This document shows positions 19,897 through 29,773 of a stretch of DNA of 64,000 bases, one piece after another; position 1 is the first letter of the stretch, and every line of letters starts with the position of its first letter. A model generated the notes under the pieces. It saw nothing but the letters and a program-made list of their open reading frames with translations. It had not been told where the DNA came from and ran no database searches. The stretch is from Pseudorhodoferax aquiterrae (GTDB lineage: Bacteria; Pseudomonadota; Gammaproteobacteria; Burkholderiales; Burkholderiaceae_C): contig NZ_BMYK01000002.1 of assembly GCF_014652235.1 (NCBI RefSeq), positions 434,708-498,707 on the forward strand. The letters run 5' to 3'. The translations under genes and the position numbers were made by a program.

Positions 19897-21611
19897 AGAT
19901 CCGCACCCGTGACGTGCCGCCGCGCGCGGCCTGGGCGCTGGAGCAGGCCGGCGTGCATCCGCTGCTGGCGCGGCTGTACGCCGCGCGCGGCGTGCAGGCC
20001 GCGGACGAACTCGACGACGGCCTGGCCCGGCTGCTGCCCCCCACCGGCCCGCAGGGCCTGCGCGGCGCCGATGCCGCGGCGCGGCTGCTGGCCGATGCGA
20101 TCGCGCGCGATGCCCGCATCTGCATCGTGGCCGATTACGACTGCGACGGCGCCACCGCCTGCGCCGTCGCCGTGCGCGGGCTGCGCCTGCTGGGCGCGCG
20201 CCATGTCGACTACCTGGTGCCCGACCGCGTGGTCGACGGCTACGGCCTGACCGCCGCCATCGCCGAGCGCGTGCACGCCCGCGGCGCCGACCTGCTCGTG
20301 ACCGTGGACAACGGCATCGCCAGCATCGAGGGCGTGGCCCATGCCCGCGCGCTGGGCCTGGCCGTGCTCGTGACCGACCACCACCTGCCGGCCCCCGCGC
20401 TGCCCGCGGCCGACGTGATCGTCAACCCGAACCAGCCGGACTGCAGCTTTTCGAGCAAGTGCATGGCCGGGGTCGGCGTGATGTTCTACGTGCTGCTGGC
20501 CCTGCGCGCCGAACTGCGCACGCGCGGCGCCTACGCCGACCGGCCCCAGCCCAAGCTGGACGCGCTGCTGCCCCTGGTCGCGCTCGGCACCGTGGCCGAC
20601 GTGGTCAGGCTGGACGCCAACAACCGCCGCCTCGTGGCCCAGGGCCTGCGCCGCATACGCGCCGGCCAGATGCCGGCCGGCCTGGCCGCGCTGTTCGACG
20701 CCGCAGGCCGCAAGAGCGCCCAAGCCACGGGCTTCGACTTCGGCTTCGCGCTGGGCCCGCGCATCAACGCCGCCGGCCGCCTGGCCGACATGACGCTGGG
20801 CATCGAATGCCTGCTGACCGACGACGCCGCCCGCGCCACCGAGCTGGCCCGCACGCTGGACGCGATCAACCGCGAGCGCCGCAGCATCGAGACCGACATG
20901 CGCGAGCAGGCCGAGCTGGTCGCCGAATCCCTGTTCGGCGACGGTGAGGAGCCGCCGCCGGCCATCTGCGTCTACGACCCGGCCTTCCACGAAGGCGTGG
21001 TCGGCATCGTGGCCTCGCGCCTGAAGGACCGGCTGCACCGGCCCTGCTTCGTGTTCGCGGCTTCGCGCGCGCCGGGCCACGAAGGCGAGATCAAGGGCTC
21101 GGGCCGCTCCATCGCGGGCTTTCACCTGCGCGACGCGCTGGACCTGCTGGCCAAGCGCCACCCCGGCGTGCTGCTGCGCTTCGGCGGCCACGCCATGGCG
21201 GCCGGCTGCACGGTGGCGGCCGCGCGCTGGCCCGAGTTCGAGGCCGGGCTGCGCGTCATCGCGCGCGAGTGGCTGGACGAAGCAGCGCTGACGCGCCGGC
21301 TGGACACCGACGGCCCGCTGGCGCCCGAGTACCGGCGCGCCGACATGGTCGACACCCTGCACCGCGAGGTCTGGGGCCAGGGCTTCGCCGCGCCGACCTT
21401 CAGCGAGGAAGTGGAGATCGTCTCGCAGCGCCTGGTCGGCGAGCGCCACCTGGCGCTCAAGCTGCGCCACCAGGGCCAACCCGTGGACGGCATCTGGTTC
21501 GGCCGCGTGGAACCGCTGCCCAACCGGGCGGTGCTGGCCTTCCGGCTCGATGCCGACGAGTGGCAGGGTCAGCGGCGCGTGCGCTTCCTCGTGGAAGGCA
21601 TGGCCGGCTGA
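19893..21611 (+). CDS. recJ: Single-stranded-DNA-specific 5'-3' exonuclease RecJ
   Basis: 572 residues, standard RecJ length. The DHH phosphoesterase signatures are present: A-D-Y-D-C-D-G-A-T-A near residue 80, V-D-N-G-I-A near 138, and V-T-D-H-H-L-P near 160. The DHHA1 domain has R-F-G-G-H-A-M-A-A-G near 430. RecJ degrades 5' single-stranded DNA in RecF-pathway recombination and mismatch/base-excision repair. The start is GTG at 19893, overlapping the TGA of the preceding gene by 3 nt. No ATG in a plausible place gives a full N-terminus. Confidence 0.96.
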   Translation: MKIRTRDVPPRAAWALEQAGVHPLLARLYAARGVQAADELDDGLARLLPPTGPQGLRGADAAARLLADAIARDARICIVADYDCDGATACAVAVRGLRLLGARHVDYLVPDRVVDGYGLTAAIAERVHARGADLLVTVDNGIASIEGVAHARALGLAVLVTDHHLPAPALPAADVIVNPNQPDCSFSSKCMAGVGVMFYVLLALRAELRTRGAYADRPQPKLDALLPLVALGTVADVVRLDANNRRLVAQGLRRIRAGQMPAGLAALFDAAGRKSAQATGFDFGFALGPRINAAGRLADMTLGIECLLTDDAARATELARTLDAINRERRSIETDMREQAELVAESLFGDGEEPPPAICVYDPAFHEGVVGIVASRLKDRLHRPCFVFAASRAPGHEGEIKGSGRSIAGFHLRDALDLLAKRHPGVLLRFGGHAMAAGCTVAAARWPEFEAGLRVIAREWLDEAALTRRLDTDGPLAPEYRRADMVDTLHREVWGQGFAAPTFSEEVEIVSQRLVGERHLALKLRHQGQPVDGIWFGRVEPLPNRAVLAFRLDADEWQGQRRVRFLVEGMAG

Positions 21612-21618
21612 GCCAGGC

Positions 21619-23442
21619 TCAGAAGCTCTCCCACTCGCCCTCTTCGGCCGAAGCGGCCTTGGGCCTGGCGGGCGCCGGCGTGCGCGCGGGGGCGGCCAGG
21701 GTCTTGGGCGCGGCCGGCCTGGCCGCCGGTTTGGGTGCGGCCTTGGGCGCAGCCGCTGCCGGGGCGCGGACGGCGGCGGGTGCAGGCGCCAGGCGCTTGG
21801 CAGCGGGCGCCGCCACCGCTGGCGCCGGCCGCTTCGCAGGCGCGGGGGCCGGGGCCGGGGCCGCCACGACCGCCGAACGCGGTGCCAGCGTCTGCACCGC
21901 GCCGCTGCCGACGTTGAACACGGCCACCACCTCGGACAGCCGCTGTGCCTGGTCCTTCAGGCCCGATGCCGCGGCCGCCGACTCCTCCACGAGCGCGGCG
22001 TTCTGCTGCGTCATCTGGTCCAGCTGCGTGACCGCCTGGTTGACCTGGGCGATGCCGTCGCGCTGCTCGGTGGACGAGGCGCTGATCTCGCCGATCAGGT
22101 CGCTCACGCGGCGCACGCTGGCGACGATCTCCTGCATCGAGGCACCGGCATGCTCGACCTGGGCGGAGCCCGTCTCCACGGTCTGCACCGAGGCGTTGAT
22201 GAGGGCCTTGATCTCCTTGGCCGCCTCGGCCGAGCGCCCGGCCAGCGCGCGCACCTCGGAGGCGACGACCGCGAAGCCGCGCCCCTGTTCGCCGGCGCGG
22301 GCGGCTTCCACCGCGGCGTTGAGCGCCAGGATGTTGGTCTGGAAGGCGATGGCGTCGATGGTGCCGATGATGTCGGCGATCTTGCGCGAGGCCTCGCTGA
22401 TGTCCTGCATGCTGCGCACCACCTGGCCCACCACCTCGCCGCCCTGGGTCGCGGCCTGGGCGGCCGTGCTGGCCAGCTGGTTGGCCTGGCGCGCGGTGTC
22501 GGCCGACTGCGTCACCGTGCTGGTCAGCTCTTCCATGCTGGCCGCCGTCTGCTGCAGGTTCGACGCAGTCTGCTCGGTGCGCGCGGACAGATCGTGGTTG
22601 CCGCTGGCGATTTCGGTCGAGGCCGTGGACACCGACTCCACGCCGTTGCGCACTTCGCTGACCAGGCCACGCAGCCGCTCGGTCATGGCCGACAACGCGC
22701 GCAAGAGTTGGCCGAACTCGTCGCGCCGCGGGTCGTCCAGGCGCTGCGTGAGGTCGCCGCTGGCGATGGCGTCGGCCGCCTTCAGTGCGCGCTCCAGCGG
22801 CCGCACGATGGAACGCACCAGCGCCACGGTCAGGCCGATGCCGATCAGGAACACCAGGACGATCGCGGCCAGGCCCGTGAACGAACCCGTGCGGCGTGCG
22901 TCCTCGGCCGCCGCGCGGGCCTGGTCGCGCAGGCCTTCCTGCACGGTCACGAAGTTGTCCAGCGCCTTGAGGTACAGGTCGATGGCCGGGCGGAAGTCGC
23001 GTTCGACGAAGGCCTGCACATCGGCACCGCTGTTGCGCACCTCGGCCACGCGCGCGGTCAAGGCCAGTACACGCGTGCGCTGGTCGGCAATGGCCTGCAG
23101 CGCGGCCTTGCTCTCGTCGGTGGTGGACGCCTTGGTGATGCGCTCCTGCACCGCCGAGATCTGCGCGATCAAGCCCTTCACCCGGCCGTCGTAGAGCTTG
23201 GCGATCGCCGGATCGGCGGTCAACGCGTTGCCTTCGACCATGGTCGTGGCGGTCTCCGTCATGCCGCGCCAGCGGATGGCGTCGGAGATGCGGCCCTCGT
23301 AGGCCAGGACCGAGCGCAGCGCGTTGTCCATCACGTTGGCTGAATTGACCTGGGCCCAGGCCGCGATCGCCAGCATGGCGACCAGCAGCCCAAGCACCAC
23401 CAGCCACAGCCGGCGTCCCACTCCGATGTCGTTCCACTTCAT
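21619..23442 (-). CDS. Methyl-accepting chemotaxis protein with C-terminal CheR/CheB tether
   Basis: 607 residues. Transmembrane helices are at about 12-32 and 193-215, bracketing a ~160-residue periplasmic four-helix-bundle sensor. A HAMP domain (about 216-268) and a long cytoplasmic signalling coiled coil follow, with the conserved hairpin tip around 375-400 ([16 protein letters not shown]). After residue ~515 comes an 85-residue Ala/Pro/Lys linker. The chain then ends in E-W-E-S-F (603-607), matching the xWxxF pentapeptide that recruits CheR and CheB in enteric receptors such as Tsr (NWETF). The ligand is unknown. It is followed on the other strand by convergent recJ, 7 nt away. Confidence 0.93.
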   Translation of the reverse strand: MKWNDIGVGRRLWLVVLGLLVAMLAIAAWAQVNSANVMDNALRSVLAYEGRISDAIRWRGMTETATTMVEGNALTADPAIAKLYDGRVKGLIAQISAVQERITKASTTDESKAALQAIADQRTRVLALTARVAEVRNSGADVQAFVERDFRPAIDLYLKALDNFVTVQEGLRDQARAAAEDARRTGSFTGLAAIVLVFLIGIGLTVALVRSIVRPLERALKAADAIASGDLTQRLDDPRRDEFGQLLRALSAMTERLRGLVSEVRNGVESVSTASTEIASGNHDLSARTEQTASNLQQTAASMEELTSTVTQSADTARQANQLASTAAQAATQGGEVVGQVVRSMQDISEASRKIADIIGTIDAIAFQTNILALNAAVEAARAGEQGRGFAVVASEVRALAGRSAEAAKEIKALINASVQTVETGSAQVEHAGASMQEIVASVRRVSDLIGEISASSTEQRDGIAQVNQAVTQLDQMTQQNAALVEESAAAASGLKDQAQRLSEVVAVFNVGSGAVQTLAPRSAVVAAPAPAPAPAKRPAPAVAAPAAKRLAPAPAAVRAPAAAAPKAAPKPAARPAAPKTLAAPARTPAPARPKAASAEEGEWESF

Positions 23443-23508
23443 GTCGTATTCCCTCGTCCGCGCCCAATTTGCGCGTCTTGCGCGCTAATCCACACGGAGT
23501 TTAGGGGC

Positions 23509-23532
23509 GAAGGCGCTCGAAACAGCGCCTTC
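23509..23532 (-). terminator. Hairpin downstream of the algR-like gene
   Basis: GAAGGCGCT and AGCGCCTTC form a perfect 9-bp stem with loop CGAAAC, 13 nt past the stop codon of the response regulator. No long T-run follows on the minus strand, so it may be a weak terminator or an mRNA-stabilising hairpin. It also lies upstream of the chemoreceptor gene and probably separates the two units. Confidence 0.5.
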
Positions 23533-23544
23533 CATCGTGCCGGA

Positions 23545-24285
23545 TCAGCCGGCCAGCACCTCTCGCACGGCGGCCAGTTGCCGGCGCGAGACGGCCAGCG
23601 GCTCGTCCAGGCCGTGCAGGCGCACCGCCCAGCCCTCGCCCTCCTCGGGGTCGTGGTGCTTCTCCAGCGCGCGCAAGGCCTTGCGCGCCACCAGCGCGTT
23701 GCGGTGCACGCGTACGAAATGCTGGCGGTGGCGCGTCTCCAGCTCGTTGAGCGCACCGTCCAGAATGTAGCTGCGCGCCAGCGTGCGCACCGTCACGTAC
23801 TTGAGCTCGGCCTTGAGGTACAGGATCTGCGCCAACGGCACGCGTTCGGTGCGGCCGCGGTCCTGGATCAGGATGAAGGCTTCGGCGTCCGCCTCTGCCG
23901 GTTGGCCGGCCAGGCCGCGCAGGCGCTCGACCTTCTGCAGCGCATGCTGCAGCCGCTGCAGCCGCACCGGCTTGGTCAGGTAGTCGATGGCTTCCACGTC
24001 GAAGGCCTGCAGCGCGTGCTGGGCATAGGCCGTCACGAACACCACGGCAGGTGGTGCGGGCAGCGCGCGCAGCGTATTGGCCAGGACCAGGCCGTCGCTG
24101 CCGGGCATGTGGATGTCCAGCAGCGCGAGGTCGAAGCGCTCGCGCTGCAGCAGCACCATGGCCTCGCTGGCATTTCCGGCCTCGCCGCAGACCAGTGCCG
24201 CCGGCGCATGGCAGTCGCCCAGCAGCGTGCGCAGCCGCGTGCGCGCCAGGGGTTCGTCGTCGACGATCAACACACGCAAGGCCAT
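23545..24285 (-). CDS. LytTR-family response regulator, AlgR-like
   Basis: 246 residues. The receiver domain has D9-D10, phospho-acceptor D57 in L-L-D-I-H-M-P-G, and K in L-T-K-P near 107. From about 145 a LytTR DNA-binding domain follows, with hallmark segments I-L-Y-L-K-A-E-L-K-Y-V-T-V-R-T and F-V-R-V-H-R-N-A-L-V. In Pseudomonas the equivalent pair AlgZ(FimS)/AlgR controls alginate and type IV pilus-related genes and lies beside argH; the same order is found here. It begins 25 nt after the end of the kinase gene, so they are one operon. The regulon cannot be inferred from this window. Confidence 0.9.
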   Translation of the reverse strand: MALRVLIVDDEPLARTRLRTLLGDCHAPAALVCGEAGNASEAMVLLQRERFDLALLDIHMPGSDGLVLANTLRALPAPPAVVFVTAYAQHALQAFDVEAIDYLTKPVRLQRLQHALQKVERLRGLAGQPAEADAEAFILIQDRGRTERVPLAQILYLKAELKYVTVRTLARSYILDGALNELETRHRQHFVRVHRNALVARKALRALEKHHDPEEGEGWAVRLHGLDEPLAVSRRQLAAVREVLAG

Positions 24286-24310
24286 GGCTTGCTCCGTTCC
24301 TCGTTGTTGT

Positions 24311-25360
24311 TCATGCCGGCACCTCGATGCGCACGCGGAACACCCCGTAGCGCAGCCCGGCCCGGAAGCTGCCGCGCACATCGTGCAACAGCCCGAGCCG
24401 GGTGCGCACATTGTCCAGCGCCACGCCATGGCCGCTGGCGCCCTGCCCGGCCGGCACCGTGTTGACGACCGTGATGCGCACGGTGTCACCGCGGCGCTCG
24501 CTGGCGATGCGGATGTCCGCGCCCCTGTCGCTGGGTTCCACGCCGTGCTTGACGGCGTTCTCCACCAGCGGCTGCAGCAGCAGCGGCGGCAGCCGCACCT
24601 GGTCGGCCGCGGGATCCAGGGACCACTGCACGCGCAGCCGGCTGCCGAAGCGCACCTGCTCGATGGCCAGGTAGCGCTCGGCCAGCGCGATCTCCTCGCC
24701 CAGCGTGACCGATTCGCCGGGATCCTTGAGCACGTGGTGGAACAGGTCCGAGAGGTCTTCGAGCAAGGCCTCGGCCTTGGCCGGCTCCTCGCGCACCAGG
24801 GCGATGGCACTGTTGAGCGTGTTGAACAGGAAGTGGGGGCGGATGCGCGCCTGCAGTTCCGCCAGCCGCGCCGCCGTGGCCGCCGGCGTGCGCGCGCGCG
24901 CGCGCAGCCCCAGGCCGATCACGAGCAGCACCGACAGCAGCAGCCCCGTCACCGCGCTGGCCAGCCAGGGCGGGTCGGCCGCCACCCCCAGGCCCGCCAG
25001 CACCGCGCAGGCCACCAGCCCTGCCAGCGCGCCCAGCACCACGCCCACCGGGTAATGCGCCTGGCGGCCGAGCCGGCCGAGCCGGTGCTTGAGGCTGCAG
25101 GCCACCAGCAGCCACAGCAAGGTGGCGGGCATGGCGCCGGCCGTCAGCAGGGCCAGGCGCTCGGCCCATTGCCACAGGTTGTTGCTGCCGAACATGGCGC
25201 CCACGGCCATCACGGTTTCCACGAACAACACGGCGCGCAACACCACGCCGGGCTGGCAGGCATCGAACACCAGGACCGCATTCGCGCGCCCGCGCGCACG
25301 GCGGCGCGGGGTCGGCGCGGCGGGCTCCTGGAAGGTCGATAAAATTTGCGGCTCCTTCAT
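24311..25360 (-). CDS. LytS/AlgZ-family membrane sensor histidine kinase
   Basis: 349 residues. About four hydrophobic helices lie between residues 38 and 155, without a large periplasmic domain. A His_kinase domain follows with the diagnostic [11 protein letters not shown] around 174 (phospho-acceptor histidine) and an HATPase with V-E-N-A-V-K-H-G-V near 267. This class lacks a classical HisKA helix and partners with LytTR regulators, here the downstream algR-like gene. It is divergent from argH over a 94-bp gap, the same arrangement as algZ-argH in Pseudomonas. Confidence 0.9.
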   Translation of the reverse strand: MKEPQILSTFQEPAAPTPRRRARGRANAVLVFDACQPGVVLRAVLFVETVMAVGAMFGSNNLWQWAERLALLTAGAMPATLLWLLVACSLKHRLGRLGRQAHYPVGVVLGALAGLVACAVLAGLGVAADPPWLASAVTGLLLSVLLVIGLGLRARARTPAATAARLAELQARIRPHFLFNTLNSAIALVREEPAKAEALLEDLSDLFHHVLKDPGESVTLGEEIALAERYLAIEQVRFGSRLRVQWSLDPAADQVRLPPLLLQPLVENAVKHGVEPSDRGADIRIASERRGDTVRITVVNTVPAGQGASGHGVALDNVRTRLGLLHDVRGSFRAGLRYGVFRVRIEVPA

Positions 25361-25454
25361 GCGCAGGCTGCGGGGAGCGTTCGATTATGGTGCACCACTC
25401 CGCGCCCGACGCCGCGCCGGCGCCCGCCCCCATCTCTTGAGCCCACGGCATCCC

Positions 25455-26870
25455 ATGTCCCACAACCAACTCGACCAGAAATCCCAGGCGTGGTCCGCGC
25501 TGTTCTCCGAGCCCATGAGCGATCTGGTCAAGCGCTACACCTCCAGCGTGTTCTTCGACAAGCGCCTGTGGCAAGCCGACATCGCCGGCAGCCTGGCCCA
25601 TGCCGAGATGCTGGCGGCGCAGAAGGTCATCGGCGCGGACGACCTGGCCGCCATTCAGAAGGGCATGGCGCAGATCACGGCCGAGATCGAGTCCGGCCAG
25701 TTCGCGTGGAAGCTCGACCTGGAAGACGTGCACCTGAACATCGAGGCCCGGCTCACGCAGCTGGTGGGCGACGCCGGCAAGCGCCTGCACACGGGCCGCA
25801 GCCGCAACGACCAGGTCGCCACCGACGTGCGCCTGTGGCTGCGGGGCGAGATCGACCTCATCTCGGGCCTGCTGACGGACCTGCAGAAGGCCCTGCTCGA
25901 CATCGCCGAGCGCAACGTAGACGTGATCCTGCCCGGCTTCACGCACCTGCAGGTGGCCCAGCCCGTGAGCTTCGGCCACCACATGCTGGCCTACGTGGAG
26001 ATGTTCGCGCGCGATGCCGAGCGCATGGCCGACGTGCGCCGCCGGACCAACCGCCTGCCCTTGGGCGCGGCCGCGCTGGCCGGCACCAGCTACCCGCTGG
26101 ACCGCGAGCGCGTGGCCCGGACGCTGGGCATGGTGGACATCGACGGGTACCCCGCGGTCTGCCAGAACAGCCTGGACGCGGTGAGCGACCGCGACTTCGC
26201 GATCGAGTTCACGGCCGCTGCCAGCCTGGCCATGGTGCACATCAGCCGCTTCAGCGAGGAGCTGATCCTGTGGATGAGCCAGAACTTCGGCTTCATCCGG
26301 ATCGCCGACCGCTTCACGACCGGCAGTTCCATCATGCCGCAGAAGAAGAACCCGGACGTGCCGGAGTTGGCGCGCGGCAAGACGGGCCGCGTGGTCGGCC
26401 ACCTGATGGGCCTGATCACGCTCATGAAGGGGCAGCCGCTGGCCTACAACAAGGACAACCAGGAAGACAAGGAGCCGCTGTTCGACACGGTGGACACCTT
26501 GAAGGACACGCTGCGCATCTTCGCCGAGATGGTGGGCGGCATCACGGTCATGCCACAGGCCATGGAACAGGCCGCTGCACGCGGCTACGCCACGGCAACC
26601 GACCTGGCGGACTACCTGGTCAAGAAGGGCCTGCCCTTCCGCGATGCGCACGAGACGGTGGCACATGCCGTCAAGGCTGCCACCTCGCACAACTGCGACC
26701 TGTCGGAGCTGCCGCTCACGGTGCTGCAGGGCTTCCACCCGGCCATCGAGAAGGACGTGTTCGACGTGATGAGCCTGCGCGGTTCGCTGCAGGCGCGCAG
26801 CACGCTGGGCGGCACCGCGCCAAGCCAGGTCCAGGCCCAGATCGCCCGGCACCGCGCGCGGCTGGGCTGA
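25455..26870 (+). CDS. argH: Argininosuccinate lyase
   Basis: 471 residues, standard length. It cleaves argininosuccinate to arginine and fumarate, the last step of arginine synthesis. The fumarase/aspartase superfamily signature [11 protein letters not shown] is at about 290-300. [10 protein letters not shown] (residues ~112-121) and T-H-L-Q-V-A-Q-P are the substrate loops. The ATG at 25455 gives the usual N-terminus. The upstream 94 bp shared with algZ must contain its promoter. A 10-bp hairpin follows the stop. Confidence 0.97.
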   Translation: MSHNQLDQKSQAWSALFSEPMSDLVKRYTSSVFFDKRLWQADIAGSLAHAEMLAAQKVIGADDLAAIQKGMAQITAEIESGQFAWKLDLEDVHLNIEARLTQLVGDAGKRLHTGRSRNDQVATDVRLWLRGEIDLISGLLTDLQKALLDIAERNVDVILPGFTHLQVAQPVSFGHHMLAYVEMFARDAERMADVRRRTNRLPLGAAALAGTSYPLDRERVARTLGMVDIDGYPAVCQNSLDAVSDRDFAIEFTAAASLAMVHISRFSEELILWMSQNFGFIRIADRFTTGSSIMPQKKNPDVPELARGKTGRVVGHLMGLITLMKGQPLAYNKDNQEDKEPLFDTVDTLKDTLRIFAEMVGGITVMPQAMEQAAARGYATATDLADYLVKKGLPFRDAHETVAHAVKAATSHNCDLSELPLTVLQGFHPAIEKDVFDVMSLRGSLQARSTLGGTAPSQVQAQIARHRARLG

Positions 26871-26875
26871 GCACA

Positions 26876-26899
26876 GGGGGCGTTGCGCGCAGCGCCCCC
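26876..26899. terminator. Bidirectional hairpin terminator between argH and the TRAP operon
   Basis: GGGGGCGTTG pairs with the 3' arm AGCGCCCCC (10 bp including one G-T wobble) around a CGCG loop, immediately between the convergent argH and dctP stop codons, which are 37 nt apart. It is well placed to end transcription in both directions, though the flanking T-runs are poor. Confidence 0.6.
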
Positions 26900-26907
26900 G
26901 CATCGCG

Positions 26908-27924
26908 TCACTTCTTGCGCAGCGCGCCCAGGGCCGCCTGGGTTTCGTTCCACAGGTCCATGCCCACCGTGGTGGCGATGCCTGCGTTCACCTGCGTGAG
27001 CTTGTCGCGCATGCGCGCGGCCTCGCTGGCCGGCAACTCGTTGATCTGCATGCCCTTGGCCTTGAGGTCGGCCAGCGCCCTGGCGCCTTCGGCGCGCGTG
27101 TCCTTGCGCTCGAAGTCGCGGCTGGCGAGCGCCGCGTCACGCAGCACCTTCTGCTCGTCCTTGGAGAGCTGGTCCCACCACTTCTTGCTGACCAGCACGA
27201 TCCAGGGGCTGTACACGTGGTTGGTCACGCTGAGGTACTTCTGCACCTCGTAGAACTTGCTGGACAGGATGGTGTTGAAGGGGTTTTCCTGGCCATCGAC
27301 GGTCCTGGTCTCCAGCGCGCTGAACAGCTCGGAGAAGGGCAGCGGCACGGCGTTGGCACCGAGCTGCTTGAAGCTGTCCAGGTAGACGTTGTTCTGCATC
27401 ACACGCAGCTTGATGCCGCCGAGGTCTTCCAGCCTGGCGACCGGCCGCGTGCTGTTGGTCAGGTTGCGGAACCCGTTCTCCCAGTAGGCCAGGCCGACCA
27501 GTCCCTTGGCCTGCAACTGGTCCATCACCTTCTGGCCGATCGGGCCGTCCAGCACGGCGTCGGCCTCGCGGGTGTTGTTGAACAGGAAAGGCGTGTCCCA
27601 CAGCGCCATTTCCTTGGTGATGCCGACCAGCGTGGCGGTGGAGCCGACCATCATCTCCTGCGCGCCGCCGACCAGGGCCTGCTGCATCTGGGTGTCCGGG
27701 CCAAGCGCGGCGGCGCCGATGGCGCGCACGCGCATCTTGCCGCCCGAGGCCTTTTGCACCGCCTCGGCGAAGACCTTGGCGGCGCGGCCCTGGTTGCTGT
27801 CCTCGTTCAGGCCGTAACCGAAGCGGATGATGCGCGGCTTGATGTCCTGGGCGGCGGCGATGCCGGACGCGGCCAGCGTGGCGGCGGCGCAGGCGAGAAC
27901 GAGGGAACGGCGCAGGAATGGCAT
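26908..27924 (-). CDS. TRAP transporter solute-binding protein (DctP family)
   Basis: 338 residues with a signal peptide (about 1-25, cleavage after A-A-A-Q). The mature chain shows the DctP-family pattern, including F-G-Y-G-L-N-E-D-S-N-Q-G, the conserved R-N-L-T-N-S-T-R-P with the arginine that binds the substrate carboxylate, and G-I-K-L-R-V. It captures an organic acid in the periplasm and delivers it to the DctQM permease. It is the last gene of the gluconokinase-dctQ-dctM-dctP operon, 35 nt after dctM. The linkage to gluconokinase suggests gluconate or a related sugar acid as ligand; this is inference. Confidence 0.92.
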   Translation of the reverse strand: MPFLRRSLVLACAAATLAASGIAAAQDIKPRIIRFGYGLNEDSNQGRAAKVFAEAVQKASGGKMRVRAIGAAALGPDTQMQQALVGGAQEMMVGSTATLVGITKEMALWDTPFLFNNTREADAVLDGPIGQKVMDQLQAKGLVGLAYWENGFRNLTNSTRPVARLEDLGGIKLRVMQNNVYLDSFKQLGANAVPLPFSELFSALETRTVDGQENPFNTILSSKFYEVQKYLSVTNHVYSPWIVLVSKKWWDQLSKDEQKVLRDAALASRDFERKDTRAEGARALADLKAKGMQINELPASEAARMRDKLTQVNAGIATTVGMDLWNETQAALGALRKK

Positions 27925-27959
27925 GGGGAAGTCTCCTTCGGAAGCGAACAGGAAGCTGG

Positions 27960-29252
27960 TCAGCGGAACCACGCGATGGGCGCGATGACGAGCTGGGGGA
28001 ACAGCACGAACGTGAACAGGATCAGCGTGTACGTGATGAGGAAGGGGTTGACGCCGCGGATCACGTCGACGAGCGACATGCGCCCCACGCCGGCCACCAC
28101 GTTGAGCACGGTGCCCACCGGCGGCGTGATCAGGCCGATGGTGCCGTTCAGCACGAACATCAGGCCGAAATACACGGGGTCGATGCCGGCCTTGACGGCG
28201 ATCGGCAGCATCACAGGCGCCAGGATCAGGATGGTGGGCGTGAGGTCCAGCGCCGTGCCGATCAGGATCAGCACCAGCATCATCACGAGCATCAGCAGGC
28301 GCGGCTGCTCCACCAGCGGGCCGAGCCAGTTGCCCAGCACGCCGGGCAGGTCGGCCAGCGTGATCATGTAGCTGGCCACCTGGGCGCCCGCGCACAGGAA
28401 CATCACGATGGCGGTGGTCTTGGCGGCGCGCACGAGCACGCCCTCGATCTCGCGCAGGCGCATCTCGCGGTGCACCACGAGCGCGACGAACAGCGCATAG
28501 AACGCGGCCACCACGGCGGCCTCGGTCGGCGTGAACACGCCGGTCTTCATGCCGCCGATGATGATCACCGGCATCAGCAGCGCCCAGAAGGCGCGGCCCG
28601 TGGTGCGCAGCCGCTCGCGCAGCGGCAGCGCGGCACCGGCGGGCAGGTCGAGCCGGCGCAGCACGAGCTTCCACGCGACGATCAGGCCCAGGCCCATGAT
28701 CAGGCCCGGCACGATGCCGGCCAGGAACAGCGCGGAGATCGAGGTGTTGGTCGTGACGCCGTAGATGATCAGTGGCATCGACGGCGGGATGATGGGGGCG
28801 ATGATGCCGCCCGAGGCGATCAGCCCGGCCGAGGTGTTCATCGGATAGCCCTGCAGGCGCATCATGGGCAGCAGGATGGTGGCAAGCGCCGCGGTGTCGG
28901 CCAGCGCCGAGCCGCTCATGCTGGCCATCAGCACGGCCGCGCCGATCGCGACGAAGCCCAGCCCGCCGCGGATGTGGCCGACCCAGGCCTGGGCCATGTC
29001 GATGATGCGCCGGCTGATGCCGCCCGCGTTCATGAGCTCGCCGGCCAGGATGAAGAAGGGCACGGCCAGCAGCGGGAAGCTGTCCACGCCGGCCACCAGG
29101 TTCTGCGCCAGCAGCTGCGTATCCCAGAAGTCCAGCGCCCAGGCCATGCCGGCGCCGGTCAGCACCAGGGCCAGGCCCATGTTCATGCCGATGCCCATCA
29201 GCACGAGCATGCCGACGGTGAAGACCACGAAGGCCAGTGCTTCCGGGCTCAT
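27960..29252 (-). CDS. TRAP transporter large permease subunit (DctM family)
   Basis: 430 residues, about 12 transmembrane helices, standard DctM size. Visible family features are the P-F-F-I-L-A-G-E-L-M-N near residue 70, G-S-A-L-A-D-T-A-A near 115, and the I-P-P-S motif near 155. Together with DctQ it couples uptake to the sodium gradient. Its start overlaps the dctQ stop by 4 nt (ATGA), so DctQ and DctM are translated together and probably in equal amounts. Confidence 0.94.
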   Translation of the reverse strand: MSPEALAFVVFTVGMLVLMGIGMNMGLALVLTGAGMAWALDFWDTQLLAQNLVAGVDSFPLLAVPFFILAGELMNAGGISRRIIDMAQAWVGHIRGGLGFVAIGAAVLMASMSGSALADTAALATILLPMMRLQGYPMNTSAGLIASGGIIAPIIPPSMPLIIYGVTTNTSISALFLAGIVPGLIMGLGLIVAWKLVLRRLDLPAGAALPLRERLRTTGRAFWALLMPVIIIGGMKTGVFTPTEAAVVAAFYALFVALVVHREMRLREIEGVLVRAAKTTAIVMFLCAGAQVASYMITLADLPGVLGNWLGPLVEQPRLLMLVMMLVLILIGTALDLTPTILILAPVMLPIAVKAGIDPVYFGLMFVLNGTIGLITPPVGTVLNVVAGVGRMSLVDVIRGVNPFLITYTLILFTFVLFPQLVIAPIAWFR

Positions 29253-29773
29253 TCGATGTCTCCGCCATGGCCCAGCTGCAACGGGGTGCCGCGCAGCAGT
29301 TCGGTGCAGGCCATGGCGCCGATGGCGACCGCGCACAGCAGTGCCGGCAGCGGCTGCAAGGCCGTGGAGTAGCCGAGCACGACGGAATGGCTGTCCAGCC
29401 CCACCAGCACCTGCTGCCAGGCGCCGCGGGCGAGCAGCACGCAGGCCAGCAGCACCAGCAGGCGGATCACGACGGTGGCGGCGCGGAATGCCAGCGGCCG
29501 GCCGCGCAGCAGGCCCACCAGGCCCGTGAAGGCCATGTGCTCGCCGCTGCGGTAGGCCAGCGTGGCGCCGATGAACACCACCCAGATGAACAGCAGGCGC
29601 GAGAGCTCCTCGCTGGCGGCCACGCCGCCGCCGAAACCGTAGCGCAGCACCACGTTCAGGAACACCACCACGGCCATCACGCCCAGGCAGGCCGCCATCA
29701 CACGGTAGAAAAAGCGCTCGATGCCGCTCGCCGGAGCGTCGGCGGTCAGTGCGTCAGGGGTTGGCTCAGCCAT
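29249..29773 (-). CDS. TRAP transporter small permease subunit (DctQ family)
   Basis: 174 residues with four predicted transmembrane helices, the normal DctQ topology. It has F-L-N-V-V-L-R-Y-G-F near 40 and E-E-L-S-R-L-L-F-I-W-V-V-F near 55, both characteristic of the family. The start codon at 29773 lies inside the last 28 bases of the gluconokinase gene in another frame, a strong sign of translational coupling. It pairs with DctM encoded directly downstream. Confidence 0.9.
   Translation of the reverse strand: MAEPTPDALTADAPASGIERFFYRVMAACLGVMAVVVFLNVVLRYGFGGGVAASEELSRLLFIWVVFIGATLAYRSGEHMAFTGLVGLLRGRPLAFRAATVVIRLLVLLACVLLARGAWQQVLVGLDSHSVVLGYSTALQPLPALLCAVAIGAMACTELLRGTPLQLGHGGDIE

Noticed and set aside
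23443-23508. Sigma-28 flagellar promoter upstream of the chemoreceptor gene
   Set aside because: A TAAA is present, but the sequence 15 nt downstream matches GCCGATAA at only three of eight positions.
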